Positions 52,592 to 62,129 of a DNA stretch of 64,000 nt are shown piece by piece; the first letter of the stretch is position 1, and each line of letters opens with the position of its first letter. A model generated the notes under the pieces. The model did no database searches. It was not told the origin of the DNA and worked only from the letters and a program-made list of their open reading frames with translations. Origin of the DNA: CAYRDC01 sp964422925 (lineage in GTDB: Bacteria; Bacteroidota; Bacteroidia; Chitinophagales; S012-47); the NCBI GenBank assembly GCA_964422925.1, contig CAYRDC010000016.1:1-64000 (forward strand), in the 5' to 3' direction. The translations under genes were made by a program, and so were the position numbers.

Positions 52592-53428
52592 TTAAAACTC
52601 CCAGAGGTCGTGTTCGAACTTAAATATCTCGTATTTTATCCTTTCTGATTCCAGTACGGCATCTATGCCGGTAGCATAATTCTGGATTTCGCGATCATAT
52701 ACATTGTCTTCCTTGACAATGTAACTGCCAAACTTTCGCATTTCAAAAATATCCTCCCAGCTCATCTGCACAGCTGCATTGAACGGATTATACGCATAAT
52801 GATTGGCCAGTAACTGCCGGGCATCGGGATAATAAACCCAAAACAAAGTGGACTCACCCCTTTTTTCACCTGTAACCGGATCCATTACGTCACGAACGGG
52901 AGCTATCCCCAGAATTCGGACCACCAGAGTTGAGGTTTCCTCATCAAAGATCCAGTCTTCTTTAATCTTGAATTTGGTAATCGTAAGCGGGTCGAGTTCC
53001 GTCCGCGATATGATCATCGTATCATTATATGTGTACGGGCTGATGGTATAGTTCGTATCCACCCTGACCAACACTTTTTCAATGTTGGCATATGTCATGG
53101 GTTGGGAGAACTCATCATCCACTGCCGGATCGTAAACGACTAGTTCATTGTTTTTAATGGCATCGAACAATACCAGAATGAAAGGGTCCTTTGGATTAAC
53201 AAAAGGAAGGTTTATCTTCTCTTTTGCGTCAATCACTCGCCAGATCCGCTTTTTCCAGAATACATCCGCTTCCCGGATATGATCATAGGGAATAATCTTG
53301 CGTTCTCTTTCGATATCCTCTGGATAAGCGGAATCACGCGGTTTTTCCTGGATCGGCTGGCTATATAACAATCCGCCTGTTAGCAGGATCAAACCTGTAA
53401 ACAATACAATTTTGGAAGTGAGTCTCAT
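52592..53428 (-). CDS. gldN: type IX secretion ring protein GldN/PorN
   Basis: 278 residues with a signal peptide (about 1-23). The mature part matches GldN: DVFWKKRIWRVIDAKEKINLPF, PFILVLFDAIKNNEL, GIAPVRDV and FWVYYPDARQLLANH. GldN/PorN forms the periplasmic ring with the lipoprotein GldK/PorK. It is the last gene of the porP-gldK-gldL-gldM-gldN series, 19 bases after gldM, and is followed by a clear terminator. Confidence 0.96.
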   Translation of the reverse strand: MRLTSKIVLFTGLILLTGGLLYSQPIQEKPRDSAYPEDIERERKIIPYDHIREADVFWKKRIWRVIDAKEKINLPFVNPKDPFILVLFDAIKNNELVVYDPAVDDEFSQPMTYANIEKVLVRVDTNYTISPYTYNDTMIISRTELDPLTITKFKIKEDWIFDEETSTLVVRILGIAPVRDVMDPVTGEKRGESTLFWVYYPDARQLLANHYAYNPFNAAVQMSWEDIFEMRKFGSYIVKEDNVYDREIQNYATGIDAVLESERIKYEIFKFEHDLWEF

Positions 53429-53447
53429 AATAAAGGGATTTTACGAA

Positions 53448-55073
53448 TTAGCCGCCAATGACTTTAAACGAAAGACTTTTTGTCCTTGTTGTGCCGTCAG
53501 GAGCAGCTACTTTAATGTTATCGAACCATACACGGTCACCCGGACGAGCCTGGTTAAACAATTGTTTCACTTCATTGGTGAATATTTTGCCGGGGTTTTG
53601 CTTCACGATCAGTTCATTGCTTCCCCGTTTTTTATAAGTAACCTCAAACCCACGTATGTTAAAGTTTACATCAAATGGGAAATTATCGGCAATAGCCACT
53701 AATCCTGGCATAGCGCGAAGCTGCCCGGCTTGAATAACCGGACCCGAACTATTACCCAACATGACTTTAGGGTCAGGGATCCGCTTGGCCCGGAAGGGTA
53801 CGCTTCCTACGGTTTTATAACCACTTTCCGTCCTTACAGATACATTTACGCGAACTTCACCAGTTGAATTAACCCGGGCAATATATTTGCCGTTGCCACC
53901 TGTGATTGTTCCCTGTGACAGGCTGGCGCTTACTGAAGAAGCCGGATAACCAGGTACGGAAACATCCAATGGATTGTCCACTCCGATATACAATACATTC
54001 ATTTTTGTTGGTGAAACCACGGCCTGGCTTTGAGCAACCAGGTACTCACTTTCAAAAGGATAGTATTTTACCGTACCGGTTTTGGCATTTAAAACTTCAA
54101 TAACACCACGATAAGTTTTCGGCCCGACTGAAGAGGTTTGTACCTGGTATTTCACAATACCATTTACTGCATCTGCCAATTCTTTATAACCAGGCAAAAG
54201 CGGTATTTTATCGGCTTCCACTTCTACTGGAAGTTCACCGTTTTCATCCCGTTTGATATACTGCGGGTCAAATTCTCCTAAATAAACCTTAGGTTGTGTG
54301 GAAGAACTGGAAGCCGAAACAAAAATATCCGCTTCATAGGTTTCGCCAAGGTTAAGGTATGCCTTTTTCGGAATAGCCCTTGCTTTTAATACGTCAAAGT
54401 CTACCGATTGAAGTCCAATCTGGCTTTTCAACCATTCTACTACAGCCGCTTCAGTAGTTTTCGCGTCATTTTCAATTTTCGATAAAATGGTTACAGCAGC
54501 TACAATAGGAACATCTGCAAAGTTATGCTCAGCCCAAGATTTTTTCTCCAGGCTTTCACCTTGGGTAGGGCTCTCTGCGTTTAAGGTAATTGTAGTTTCT
54601 TTCTCAGCCCGGATATCCTCATCGAATAGCTGTAAAAACTTTTGCCGGGCTTCTTTTATTTTCTGCTGTAGTTCATCTCCATGCCCTTCATTGACAAAAT
54701 AATAAGTCGGTGTATTGGTATCCCTATGGTTTTTAGGCTCTAACTTTCCATTTACTTCTTCCCCACCGCTAATCTCAATCATTTCGTTTTTCATTCGCTC
54801 AATTTCAGCGATGAGGTTAGTGGCAATCTCCCTCGCTTTCAATGCCTTGTTATATAAAGGCAGTGCGCTGGAATCTCTCTCAGCCCGCTCCTTAAACACC
54901 TGGTATACTTCACTTATATTGCTATCCAGCGTGGCAGTGGTCTTTTGTAAACCATTATCCACTGTCAAAAAGGCATTGAGCGTCTCCGCTGAGATATTTA
55001 GTGCAAGTAGTGCTGTATACACTAAATACATCATATTGATCATTGCCTGTCGTGGATTTTTAGGAATTGACAT
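53448..55073 (-). CDS. gldM: type IX secretion motor protein GldM/PorM
   Basis: 541 residues. A short cytoplasmic start (MSIPKNPRQAMINMMYLVYT) runs into one membrane helix (about 12-32). A long periplasmic part of four domains begins with a helical bundle rich in E and K and ends with Ig-like domains (PKVMLGNSSGPVI, RAMPGLVAIADNFPFDVNF). GldM and GldL form the proton-driven rotary motor that powers secretion and gliding. The order after gldL, 65 bases downstream, is canonical. Confidence 0.97.
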   Translation of the reverse strand: MSIPKNPRQAMINMMYLVYTALLALNISAETLNAFLTVDNGLQKTTATLDSNISEVYQVFKERAERDSSALPLYNKALKAREIATNLIAEIERMKNEMIEISGGEEVNGKLEPKNHRDTNTPTYYFVNEGHGDELQQKIKEARQKFLQLFDEDIRAEKETTITLNAESPTQGESLEKKSWAEHNFADVPIVAAVTILSKIENDAKTTEAAVVEWLKSQIGLQSVDFDVLKARAIPKKAYLNLGETYEADIFVSASSSSTQPKVYLGEFDPQYIKRDENGELPVEVEADKIPLLPGYKELADAVNGIVKYQVQTSSVGPKTYRGVIEVLNAKTGTVKYYPFESEYLVAQSQAVVSPTKMNVLYIGVDNPLDVSVPGYPASSVSASLSQGTITGGNGKYIARVNSTGEVRVNVSVRTESGYKTVGSVPFRAKRIPDPKVMLGNSSGPVIQAGQLRAMPGLVAIADNFPFDVNFNIRGFEVTYKKRGSNELIVKQNPGKIFTNEVKQLFNQARPGDRVWFDNIKVAAPDGTTRTKSLSFKVIGG

Positions 55074-55138
55074 GTATCCTTTGTTTTAAACTTCACAATT
55101 CATTATCCAGGAGCATCAAATTTCTGATACAAAGAATT

Positions 55139-55942
55139 TTATCCCCTGTTGACATTCATGGCGCTCAGCATATTGCCATAAACCTGGTTCAATTGGGTTA
55201 GGTTGTTGGTTAATTCAGCAATAGCTTCTTTGTAGCGCCTGGTATCCTCCACTGAGTCATGCAGGTTCGCCATAGCTTCGCTTAGGCCGCCATAAAATTT
55301 ATTCATGGCTTTCAGATGGTTATTGGTATCCTGCAATTCCAGCTCATAAATAGCGTTCAGGCTGGCAAGGTTTTTAGATACTTGTTGTACCTGTTGGTGG
55401 TATTCACGCGTATCGTCTGACATAGTGGCTAATTCTGAGGCGGCTGCTACCGCTCCTTCGTAGGCAGATTTCATCTCTGCCAGCACCTGTGCTGCTTCCT
55501 TGGCTTTCTGAGCATATTCATTGGTAGCCTGGCCTGCATCTGTGACGGAATTCAATGCATCAATGTTTTCACCCAGTTTTTTCATACCTTCACCAAGACG
55601 CTGCAACAAGGACTTTTCAACCTGGGCTTCTTCCAGCATTTTATCCAATTGCTGGGTAATAGTCCCTTCCGTTCCCATTTCTTTGGACCCCTTGCCGGGT
55701 TCATCCGGTGCTACATCCAGGTTTGGGTAAATCTTTTCCCAGTAATAATCCTTTTCCGGGGGTAAAATTCCCATTAAAGCAAAAATGAAAGCTTCGGTAA
55801 ACATACCTACCATTAAGGCTTCGTTGGCCCCTTCCCAGTGCAATATCTTAAACAATGCACCTACCATCACAATGGAAGCTCCAACTCCCAAAATGAGGTT
55901 CTTTAGCCTTTTAAATCCCCACGTGTCATAAAATTTTGCCAT
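55139..55942 (-). CDS. gldL: type IX secretion motor protein GldL/PorL
   Basis: 267 residues. Two membrane helices (about 13-33 and 42-60) form the motor stator. The glutamate of the second helix, E50 in MVGMFTEAFIFALMG, is at the place of the residue shown to matter for proton flow in Flavobacterium GldL. H35 in KILHWEGANEA is also a family constant. A cytoplasmic coiled-coil region of about 170 residues follows (LGEGMKKLGENIDALNSV, LASLNAIYELELQDTNNHLK). It lies 135 bases downstream of gldK. Confidence 0.97.
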   Translation of the reverse strand: MAKFYDTWGFKRLKNLILGVGASIVMVGALFKILHWEGANEALMVGMFTEAFIFALMGILPPEKDYYWEKIYPNLDVAPDEPGKGSKEMGTEGTITQQLDKMLEEAQVEKSLLQRLGEGMKKLGENIDALNSVTDAGQATNEYAQKAKEAAQVLAEMKSAYEGAVAAASELATMSDDTREYHQQVQQVSKNLASLNAIYELELQDTNNHLKAMNKFYGGLSEAMANLHDSVEDTRRYKEAIAELTNNLTQLNQVYGNMLSAMNVNRG

Positions 55943-56077
55943 TTCGGTTCTGTTTTTGTTATTGAATCAATGGTTATTGAATTGCTGAAATTGTTGTATT
56001 TACCAAATAAATTCCCCGCACGGGGGCAGGGAAAATAATAGGTAATGGATGATTATTGGATTGCAAGCCTACTACTA

Positions 56078-57355
56078 TTATTTAAAATCGCTCATTGACC
56101 GGCCCAGGAATGGCATCACACAACGGAATCCAATGTAGCATTTTGCCGTATCCTGATATTCCCAGTCACGGGTTCCGGTCTGACAGAAATAGGCTATATC
56201 TTTCCAGGAACCTCCCCTGATAGTTTTCCGTTTTAAGGTTTCATTATCTTCATCTTTGGCATCATACCTGATGTCCGGGTTCAGATCATGAACAAACGAA
56301 TATGAATTCTCATAAAACGCTGATGAAGTCCATTCGGCTACGTTACCGGCCATATTATACAGGCCATAATCATTAGGCCAATAGGCATCGGCCCGTACGG
56401 TGTAAAACCCACCGTCTTCCGGATAATTCCCACGACCCGGTTTGAAATTGGCTAAAATACAGCCTTTGGCATTCCGGGTATAAGGGCCACCCCAGGGATA
56501 AGGCGCCATGTCACGTCCGCCACGGGCTGCATATTCCCATTCAAATTCAGTGGGTAGCCTGAATTCATCGACAATAGCTTCTCCATGCTGACGCCTGTAT
56601 TCATTCCAGAAACGTGTACGCCATACCGCAAAGGCGCTGGCTTGTTTCCAGTTTACACCCACTACCGGATAATCGTCAAAGGCAGGGTGTGAGAAATACT
56701 GGCGGGTCATGGGCTCATTGTAACTGTAAGAAAAGTCATGAACCCAAACCAGGGTATCCGGATATATATTAACTTCTTCCCGGTGAATAAACTCCTGACG
56801 CGACTTTTCACGGTTCCCTTCCGTTTTCCTGGCTGCTGCCTGCCAGTCAAACCATTCATATTCGTATTTCAATATAGATTTGTCAATTTCCCTTCTTCCC
56901 CACAGGCGGTCATCTCCCTGGTAATACATATCCTCCAGCATGTCCGCATCTTCAGATTCAGGGCTCCAGTCAATTTTCTGACTCCAATCAATCCGCTCAT
57001 TTTCTGAATCTTCCATAAAATGTTCCAGATATACATGGGCAATGGAATCACGTACCCAATATACAAACTGACGGTACTCATTATTAGTTATTTCCGTCTC
57101 ATCCATATAAAAGCCCTGTATTGATATGGATTTGCTTCTCTGCCACAAAGAATGATTTACATCCTGATCGCTTGGCCCGATATGCAGATTTCCGGAAGGC
57201 ACATATACCATCCCATAAGGATGAACATTTTTCCAACCCGGTCGATCGGGCACGCCTAATAATTGGCCTTTATAATATTTGTAACCCTTCTTTCCGCAGC
57301 CACCTAACACTACTACAGCAACCAGAAAAAGTGTAATCAAAGAAGTTCTTTTCAT
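56078..57355 (-). CDS. gldK: type IX secretion ring lipoprotein GldK/PorK
   Basis: 425 residues. The signal ends in the lipobox LGGC with C20 lipidated. The body is a formylglycine-generating-enzyme-like (SUMF1) fold used structurally here: MVYVPSGNLHIGPSDQD, FYMDETEITNNEYRQF, RLPTEFEWEYAARGG, YNMAGNVAEWTSSAFYE and TIRGGSWKD. GldK/PorK builds the outer-membrane-attached ring with GldN. A -7 box TATATTTGC lies about 90-100 bases upstream. It stands after porP and before gldL, the standard order. Confidence 0.96.
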   Translation of the reverse strand: MKRTSLITLFLVAVVVLGGCGKKGYKYYKGQLLGVPDRPGWKNVHPYGMVYVPSGNLHIGPSDQDVNHSLWQRSKSISIQGFYMDETEITNNEYRQFVYWVRDSIAHVYLEHFMEDSENERIDWSQKIDWSPESEDADMLEDMYYQGDDRLWGRREIDKSILKYEYEWFDWQAAARKTEGNREKSRQEFIHREEVNIYPDTLVWVHDFSYSYNEPMTRQYFSHPAFDDYPVVGVNWKQASAFAVWRTRFWNEYRRQHGEAIVDEFRLPTEFEWEYAARGGRDMAPYPWGGPYTRNAKGCILANFKPGRGNYPEDGGFYTVRADAYWPNDYGLYNMAGNVAEWTSSAFYENSYSFVHDLNPDIRYDAKDEDNETLKRKTIRGGSWKDIAYFCQTGTRDWEYQDTAKCYIGFRCVMPFLGRSMSDFK

Positions 57356-57443
57356 GCCTACATTTTTAATGAAAAGCGCGTGAAAGCCGTAAAAATAAAT
57401 TAATTGCGCTAAAACTCAAAAAGCAACTTTGAGCCAAGACTGC

Positions 57444-57452
57444 GCAAATATA
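57444..57452 (-). promoter_or_regulatory. -7 promoter box of gldK
   Basis: On the minus strand, TATATTTGC matches TAnnTTTG in the 172-base gap between porP and gldK. No TTG is well placed for a -33 element. If used, it would let gldKLMN be transcribed apart from porP. Confidence 0.4.
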
Positions 57453-57527
57453 AAATATTCCTCTTAATGATGAACTCATTATTAAACGTTGGCCTCCTGA
57501 GAATGTTACAATGACACACCATGGTGT

Positions 57528-58520
57528 TCAATAATACAGGAAGCGTGAATTTTCAATGATTTTCCCTTTACGCGGTTTCTTAACCGGTATTTTATATGTC
57601 ATCAATAATTCGTGGGATCCGTTATGTACCTGGTTTAATGGCGAAATGCCAATATCATAACTATAACCAATCCCAATTCTATTTGTGAATGTATAGCCTC
57701 CCATAAAGGCTATGGCATCAGCTGAATTTTTCCCTAATCCCCTAAACGTCATACCCCCCCATATATTGCTGCCATAAAATGCCAAAATGTTAAAATCAGC
57801 CTGAATTTCTTTCCAATCGGTTTTTATCAGCAAACCGGGCTTTATTGATAGCGCATCATTCAACCTGACAGAATACATAGCATCCATATAGAGATGTCTG
57901 CTATAGATCACCTCTAAGCTGTTGTTTCCTATATCAATTTGTCCGGATGGTTCTAAAATATGGTTCAAAGCTATCCCGGCCTCCAGCCCGCCAGCCCGAA
58001 TATTCAACCCGATGCCTATATCAGGCATAATAGTTGAAACATTGGTAACCGGCAGCAGGTTATCATTATGATTTACCGTACCCCCGGGCTCGTATACTCC
58101 ATCCGGTGCGCGGAGTTTATTGCCGTCAAGCGAATGCTGAATGATGCCCACCCGCAAGCCGGCCGATACCTTTATTTTATTCAGTGAATAGGAATAGGCG
58201 CCACCGGCATACACAGCCGTATTGCGTTGAGCACCAACCCTGTCGTTGAGGAATACAATACTTGTGCCGGTGTTTAGAACATATACCGGCATAGAGGCAG
58301 AAAGGACCTGGCTTTCCGGATTGCCGTTCAACCCGGCCCATTGGCTCCTATATATGCCCCGGATATCCAAAGCTTCATCCAGACCGGATACAGCCGGATT
58401 ATACAACAACCGGTTTTGCATAAACATACTAAACTGAGGATCCTGCTGTGCCAACCCATCATGTGAGCCGATCAAAACAGAAATCATAACCAGTGATAAA
58501 AAGCAAAACCGGATGTTCAT
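57528..58520 (-). CDS. porP: PorP/SprF family type IX secretion outer membrane protein
   Basis: 330 residues with a signal peptide (about 1-24). The mature protein opens with the family signature QDPQFSMFMQNRLLYNPAV, then DIRGIYRSQWAGLNGNPESQ, and continues as a beta barrel (GGAYSYSLNKIKVSAGLRVGI, NRIGIGYSYDIGIS). PorP/SprF proteins work with GldK/PorK, and related copies pair with PorE or SprB-like adhesins. Its place directly before gldK makes it the core-locus copy. It starts 132 bases after the hemD stop on the same strand. Confidence 0.93.
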   Translation of the reverse strand: MNIRFCFLSLVMISVLIGSHDGLAQQDPQFSMFMQNRLLYNPAVSGLDEALDIRGIYRSQWAGLNGNPESQVLSASMPVYVLNTGTSIVFLNDRVGAQRNTAVYAGGAYSYSLNKIKVSAGLRVGIIQHSLDGNKLRAPDGVYEPGGTVNHNDNLLPVTNVSTIMPDIGIGLNIRAGGLEAGIALNHILEPSGQIDIGNNSLEVIYSRHLYMDAMYSVRLNDALSIKPGLLIKTDWKEIQADFNILAFYGSNIWGGMTFRGLGKNSADAIAFMGGYTFTNRIGIGYSYDIGISPLNQVHNGSHELLMTYKIPVKKPRKGKIIENSRFLYY

Positions 58521-58652
58521 AGCAATGGTAGCTTACTTAACGGCAGGAATAGTTGCCTATTGCCAAAAGGGAGAAAGCTAAAATAATGAAAATGGATGTT
58601 TGAAAAAGAAAATTTTCGAATCTTAACGAATCCCTGACAATCTTACCCCGGG

Positions 58653-59438
58653 CTATCTCTTTTTCTTATTCACTTTTTCGAGGTATTTGTCAAGCGCCAT
58701 GGTCATGGAAGGGGCATTTGGCATGGGCACCTTCAGGTCGAGGTGCAGGCCTGCTTCTTCCACAGCCTTGGCTGTTGCCGGGCCAAAAGCTGCAATACGT
58801 GTATTATTTTGCTTAAAATCCGGAAAGTTTTGAAAAAGAGACCTCACTCCGGAAGGACTGAAGAAAACGATAATATCATATTTCAGATCTTTCAAATCAG
58901 ATAAATCGCTGGCTACAGTACGGTAAAGCACAGCCTCCCGAAATTTAAAATTATTTTCCTCCAGGAAATCCGGGATATTCCTTTTATGAATATCCGAGCA
59001 GGGAAGCAGGAAATTCTCGCCCTCCCTGTGCTTTAACAAAATCTTTTTCAGGCTTTCCGCGGTGCCATCTCCATAAAAAACCTTCCGCTTCCGGTACTGG
59101 GTATATTTCTGAAGATACAAAGCAATGGCCTCAGAAATGCAGAAAAATTTGGTATCCTGCGGCACTTTATACCGATCTGCCTCTGCCAGGCGGAAATAAT
59201 GATCAATGGCATTGCGGCTGGTAAATATTATTGCCGTATAATCCGGCAGGTATATCTTCGATTTGCGAAACTCCTTATGGGAAATTCCCTCTACGTGAAT
59301 AAAGGGACGAAAGTCAATTTTGATTTTATATTTCTCAGCTAACCTGAAGTATGCTGACTGTGGGGATTCCGGCCTGGGCTGGGAGATTAAGATGGATTGC
59401 ACTTTGGTATCTCTGCCATTTACATTGGTTTGTCCCAT
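58653..59438 (-). CDS. hemD: uroporphyrinogen-III synthase
   Basis: 261 residues. HemD closes and inverts ring D of hydroxymethylbilane in haem synthesis. The sequence is divergent as usual, but two alternating Rossmann-like halves and the conserved patches are seen: ILISQPRPESPQSAYFRLAEK, AIIFTSRNAIDHYF, LLPCSDIHKRNIPDFLE, VLYRTVAS, IIVFFSPSGVRSLFQNF and IAAFGPATAKAVEEAGL. It follows the DUF4271 gene by 19 bases, a pairing common in Bacteroidota. The lysine-rich C-terminus KVNKKKR is short. Confidence 0.92.
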   Translation of the reverse strand: MGQTNVNGRDTKVQSILISQPRPESPQSAYFRLAEKYKIKIDFRPFIHVEGISHKEFRKSKIYLPDYTAIIFTSRNAIDHYFRLAEADRYKVPQDTKFFCISEAIALYLQKYTQYRKRKVFYGDGTAESLKKILLKHREGENFLLPCSDIHKRNIPDFLEENNFKFREAVLYRTVASDLSDLKDLKYDIIVFFSPSGVRSLFQNFPDFKQNNTRIAAFGPATAKAVEEAGLHLDLKVPMPNAPSMTMALDKYLEKVNKKKR

Positions 59439-59457
59439 ACAGCCTTGCTTTTTTCGA

Positions 59458-60309
59458 TTAGGGGATTTGACGACTCAGCAATAAAATCCCTTTGACAGTC
59501 ACTATAAAAGGTGCAATTTCGAGGGTGCAAATATACAGAAAAAGCTGCAAAAGGGAAACAGAAGATTCTTTTTGAACTAGTTGCAACCCCCGGTAATAAC
59601 TAAATGTCACCCCTGAAAAAAATATAAACACTCCACCCAGCAACAGAATATGTTCCAGTCCACCGGGCCAAATAAGTAATGGGATTAACAAAAGTAAAAG
59701 CAACAGGCCTCCTGCCTGGCGGACCAACGAAATATGATAACTGTACAGCCCAATGATTTCCTGGGACTGGAATAAATAGCTCAACAGTTGGAGCATGAAG
59801 CCTCTCAGCAGATTGAGCGAAGACAGGAGTACTCCCCAACCCAAAATCAATTGCCAATCAGCCAGTGTTTCAAATATTCCAAAATAGCGGCAAATCATCC
59901 AGCCCAGTAAGGAATTGCCGGCAATATAGTTTACCAGCAGCAGAAACTCCCCGGTGCTGAATCCCTCCCTGATATTCCTGAATTGCAGATTCGCCTGGTT
60001 AAAACTTGCTATACCTGACCAGGTTGTATGCAATGTATGCATATGAACATACCGTAAGTAAACCAAAAACAGGAGCCATGCAAGAGCCAAAAATATCATC
60101 CAATTGTTGTGATGCTCCTGCTCGAAAGGAACCGGATTACCTGAATGCAGGCTATCCAGGCCGGAGGTAAAATGCCGGGTTAAGACTGTATCCCGGTGCG
60201 ACCCGGACAACGGGACCGGTTGGTCAAAACCCTGCATGGGAGACCATGATACCAACAGCAAAACCCAAAAAAGAAACCTCGTAAATCGCACTTCAGAAAT
60301 AATTAACAT
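59458..60309 (-). CDS. DUF4271 domain membrane protein
   Basis: 283 residues from the ATG at 60309, which starts a hydrophobic leader (RFTRFLFWVLLLVSWSPM); ATGs at 60357 and 60330 would overlap the Omp85 gene more deeply. After a hydrophilic stretch with SGNPVPFEQEHHNNW come six to seven membrane helices, which match DUF4271 in position and length. The function is unknown. It is coupled to the Omp85 gene upstream by a 17-base overlap and to hemD downstream. Confidence 0.8.
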   Translation of the reverse strand: MLIISEVRFTRFLFWVLLLVSWSPMQGFDQPVPLSGSHRDTVLTRHFTSGLDSLHSGNPVPFEQEHHNNWMIFLALAWLLFLVYLRYVHMHTLHTTWSGIASFNQANLQFRNIREGFSTGEFLLLVNYIAGNSLLGWMICRYFGIFETLADWQLILGWGVLLSSLNLLRGFMLQLLSYLFQSQEIIGLYSYHISLVRQAGGLLLLLLLIPLLIWPGGLEHILLLGGVFIFFSGVTFSYYRGLQLVQKESSVSLLQLFLYICTLEIAPFIVTVKGILLLSRQIP

Positions 60310-62074
60310 AACCAAAATGAATCCGGGCATTCCGGAACTGAACCGGGTGCTGATCATCCAACCGGCCTAAGGCATAATTTATGGCAAAGATGCCGGCCTT
60401 GGTTTCAAAAGCCAGCCCGGTGCCGAAACCAAACGGAAAATATTGTTCCGCGGGTTGGCTGGTGATTTTCTTATTCACCAAACCCCCGTCAGCAAATACA
60501 CTGAACCGCGCATTCCGGCCCAGAATATAGCGCAATTCCAATCGGCCGGTAAAATAGGAAGATGCCAGCACAGATTCATCATCCAGCCCGCGCAGCAGGT
60601 CATTCCCTCCCAGCCTGAACAAATCACTCTCCTGCAATACACCAGAATTCCGGATGCCGCCCATGGTGCCCAGCATTACCACCCACCGGCCGGCCGGGTT
60701 GAAATATCCGCGCAAATCATACTGCACCAGGCTGCTGAGGGATTTCAGTGAAATGCTGTCGTACAAACTCCGGAAATCAAAAGCCGGATCGACCGGGTCA
60801 TTCAGACTGGTAATCACCGGGTTGGTGCGTATAGATTTATTGCCCAGGGCCGCTTCCAAATCCACGGAAAAGCCTCGCAGCGGGTTATACTGGTAATCAA
60901 GATTTTCCCAATGGAACTGCCCGTCTAACAATAATTCTTTCTGGTCAAGAAGCTGGGGTAACTGATGGGTAGTAATTATTTGTGCCGTATCGATATGAAT
61001 GGTATTCGTAGTCAGGTAGCGCAGGGAAGTGGTAAAGCGGCTGATGCCGGTAAAATGATAGGAAAACCCGATAAGCTGCTCCATGTTCAGGTACGCGGTA
61101 TCCCTTTTGTACAGGCTAATGCCGGCATCGATCCCGAAAGCCGTCCCCAGTACATACGGGTAGGAAGCCTGCAGCGTTAGTTCCGGTGAAAGCGGGCGTA
61201 ATCCTTTCCATTGCGCCAGGAATGAACTGCCCCCGCCAAATGGATTCCGCAAATGCAAAAGCCCTTCGCCCGTAAAAAGCAGTTTACCCTGGTTTTCCGT
61301 GCTGTTGGGCAAAATCCCTATCAGAAAGTTGAAGGTACTACTGTTTTGCTTGTCCAGGAATAAGTCAAGCCGTGCCTTGCCCGGGGTAAATTGCACGGTG
61401 AACGGCTTGGTGACCCTGGCAAATGGAATGGATTTCAAACGCTGCCCGGCCGCACGGACTTTTTCTTCGGAATACGGAGCTCCCGGGCGAATGTCCAGAT
61501 ACCGGTACAGGTAATTATTATTGATCACCCCAGAGCCATGCACTACCAGCGTGTCGAACAATATCAGGGGGCCGCGGTCAATCTGTAGCCGGGCATAAAA
61601 AAAACTGTCACGGATTTCCAGTGGGTCGAACCGCACAGCAGCAAATGGATAACCATTATTTTCCAGATACTTCAGCACATTCTCCCGGATGCCGGCAACC
61701 TCATCGGGACGCACCGGCCGACCCGTGTACCGTCCCGGCCGGATATGCAATTCAGAAAGTAGCAATTGGTCCTTGTCCGAAAATTCCAGGGCAACCCAGC
61801 GGTACCTTGCCCCGGCATGGATGCGGGCGGTCAATACCCGCTTGTCAGCGTACATTGAGTCAGCCGAAGCAGCCAGGTATCCCTCCTGGTTCAGGACCAG
61901 TATATACTCTTTAACAGCCTTCACGGCTGAAAGGCTGTCGGGATACTCCTTGCCGGTATATCTTTCTGCACCCGGTTTCACGAGAGTGAACCGCAGGGCC
62001 CACCCCTGCCCGGAAAGAGGCGCCTGCATGCAAAGCATGCTGAAAAAAACCGGTAGTATTCGCTGAAATGCCAT
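60293..62074 (-). CDS. Omp85/BamA-TamA superfamily outer membrane protein
   Basis: 593 residues with a signal peptide (about 1-22). The N-terminal 230 residues hold POTRA-like domains (YILVLNQEGYLAASADSMY, VLKYLENNGYPFAAVRF, YLYRYLDIRPGAPYSEEKVR). A 16-strand-type barrel follows, with the loop 6 motif as LRGLDDES in place of the usual VRGY/F, and it ends in an aromatic residue (YVNYF). It is shorter than BamA (five POTRA, about 800) and lacks nearby bamA neighbours such as skp or lpxD, so a TamA-like or accessory Omp85 role is more likely. It is divergent from hemW with 55 bases between. Confidence 0.85.
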   Translation of the reverse strand: MAFQRILPVFFSMLCMQAPLSGQGWALRFTLVKPGAERYTGKEYPDSLSAVKAVKEYILVLNQEGYLAASADSMYADKRVLTARIHAGARYRWVALEFSDKDQLLLSELHIRPGRYTGRPVRPDEVAGIRENVLKYLENNGYPFAAVRFDPLEIRDSFFYARLQIDRGPLILFDTLVVHGSGVINNNYLYRYLDIRPGAPYSEEKVRAAGQRLKSIPFARVTKPFTVQFTPGKARLDLFLDKQNSSTFNFLIGILPNSTENQGKLLFTGEGLLHLRNPFGGGSSFLAQWKGLRPLSPELTLQASYPYVLGTAFGIDAGISLYKRDTAYLNMEQLIGFSYHFTGISRFTTSLRYLTTNTIHIDTAQIITTHQLPQLLDQKELLLDGQFHWENLDYQYNPLRGFSVDLEAALGNKSIRTNPVITSLNDPVDPAFDFRSLYDSISLKSLSSLVQYDLRGYFNPAGRWVVMLGTMGGIRNSGVLQESDLFRLGGNDLLRGLDDESVLASSYFTGRLELRYILGRNARFSVFADGGLVNKKITSQPAEQYFPFGFGTGLAFETKAGIFAINYALGRLDDQHPVQFRNARIHFGYVNYF

Positions 62075-62129
62075 ATGCCTTTATGAATAAACCTGAAAAT
62101 TATTGCTTTATTTTTAACCGTTTCAAACC

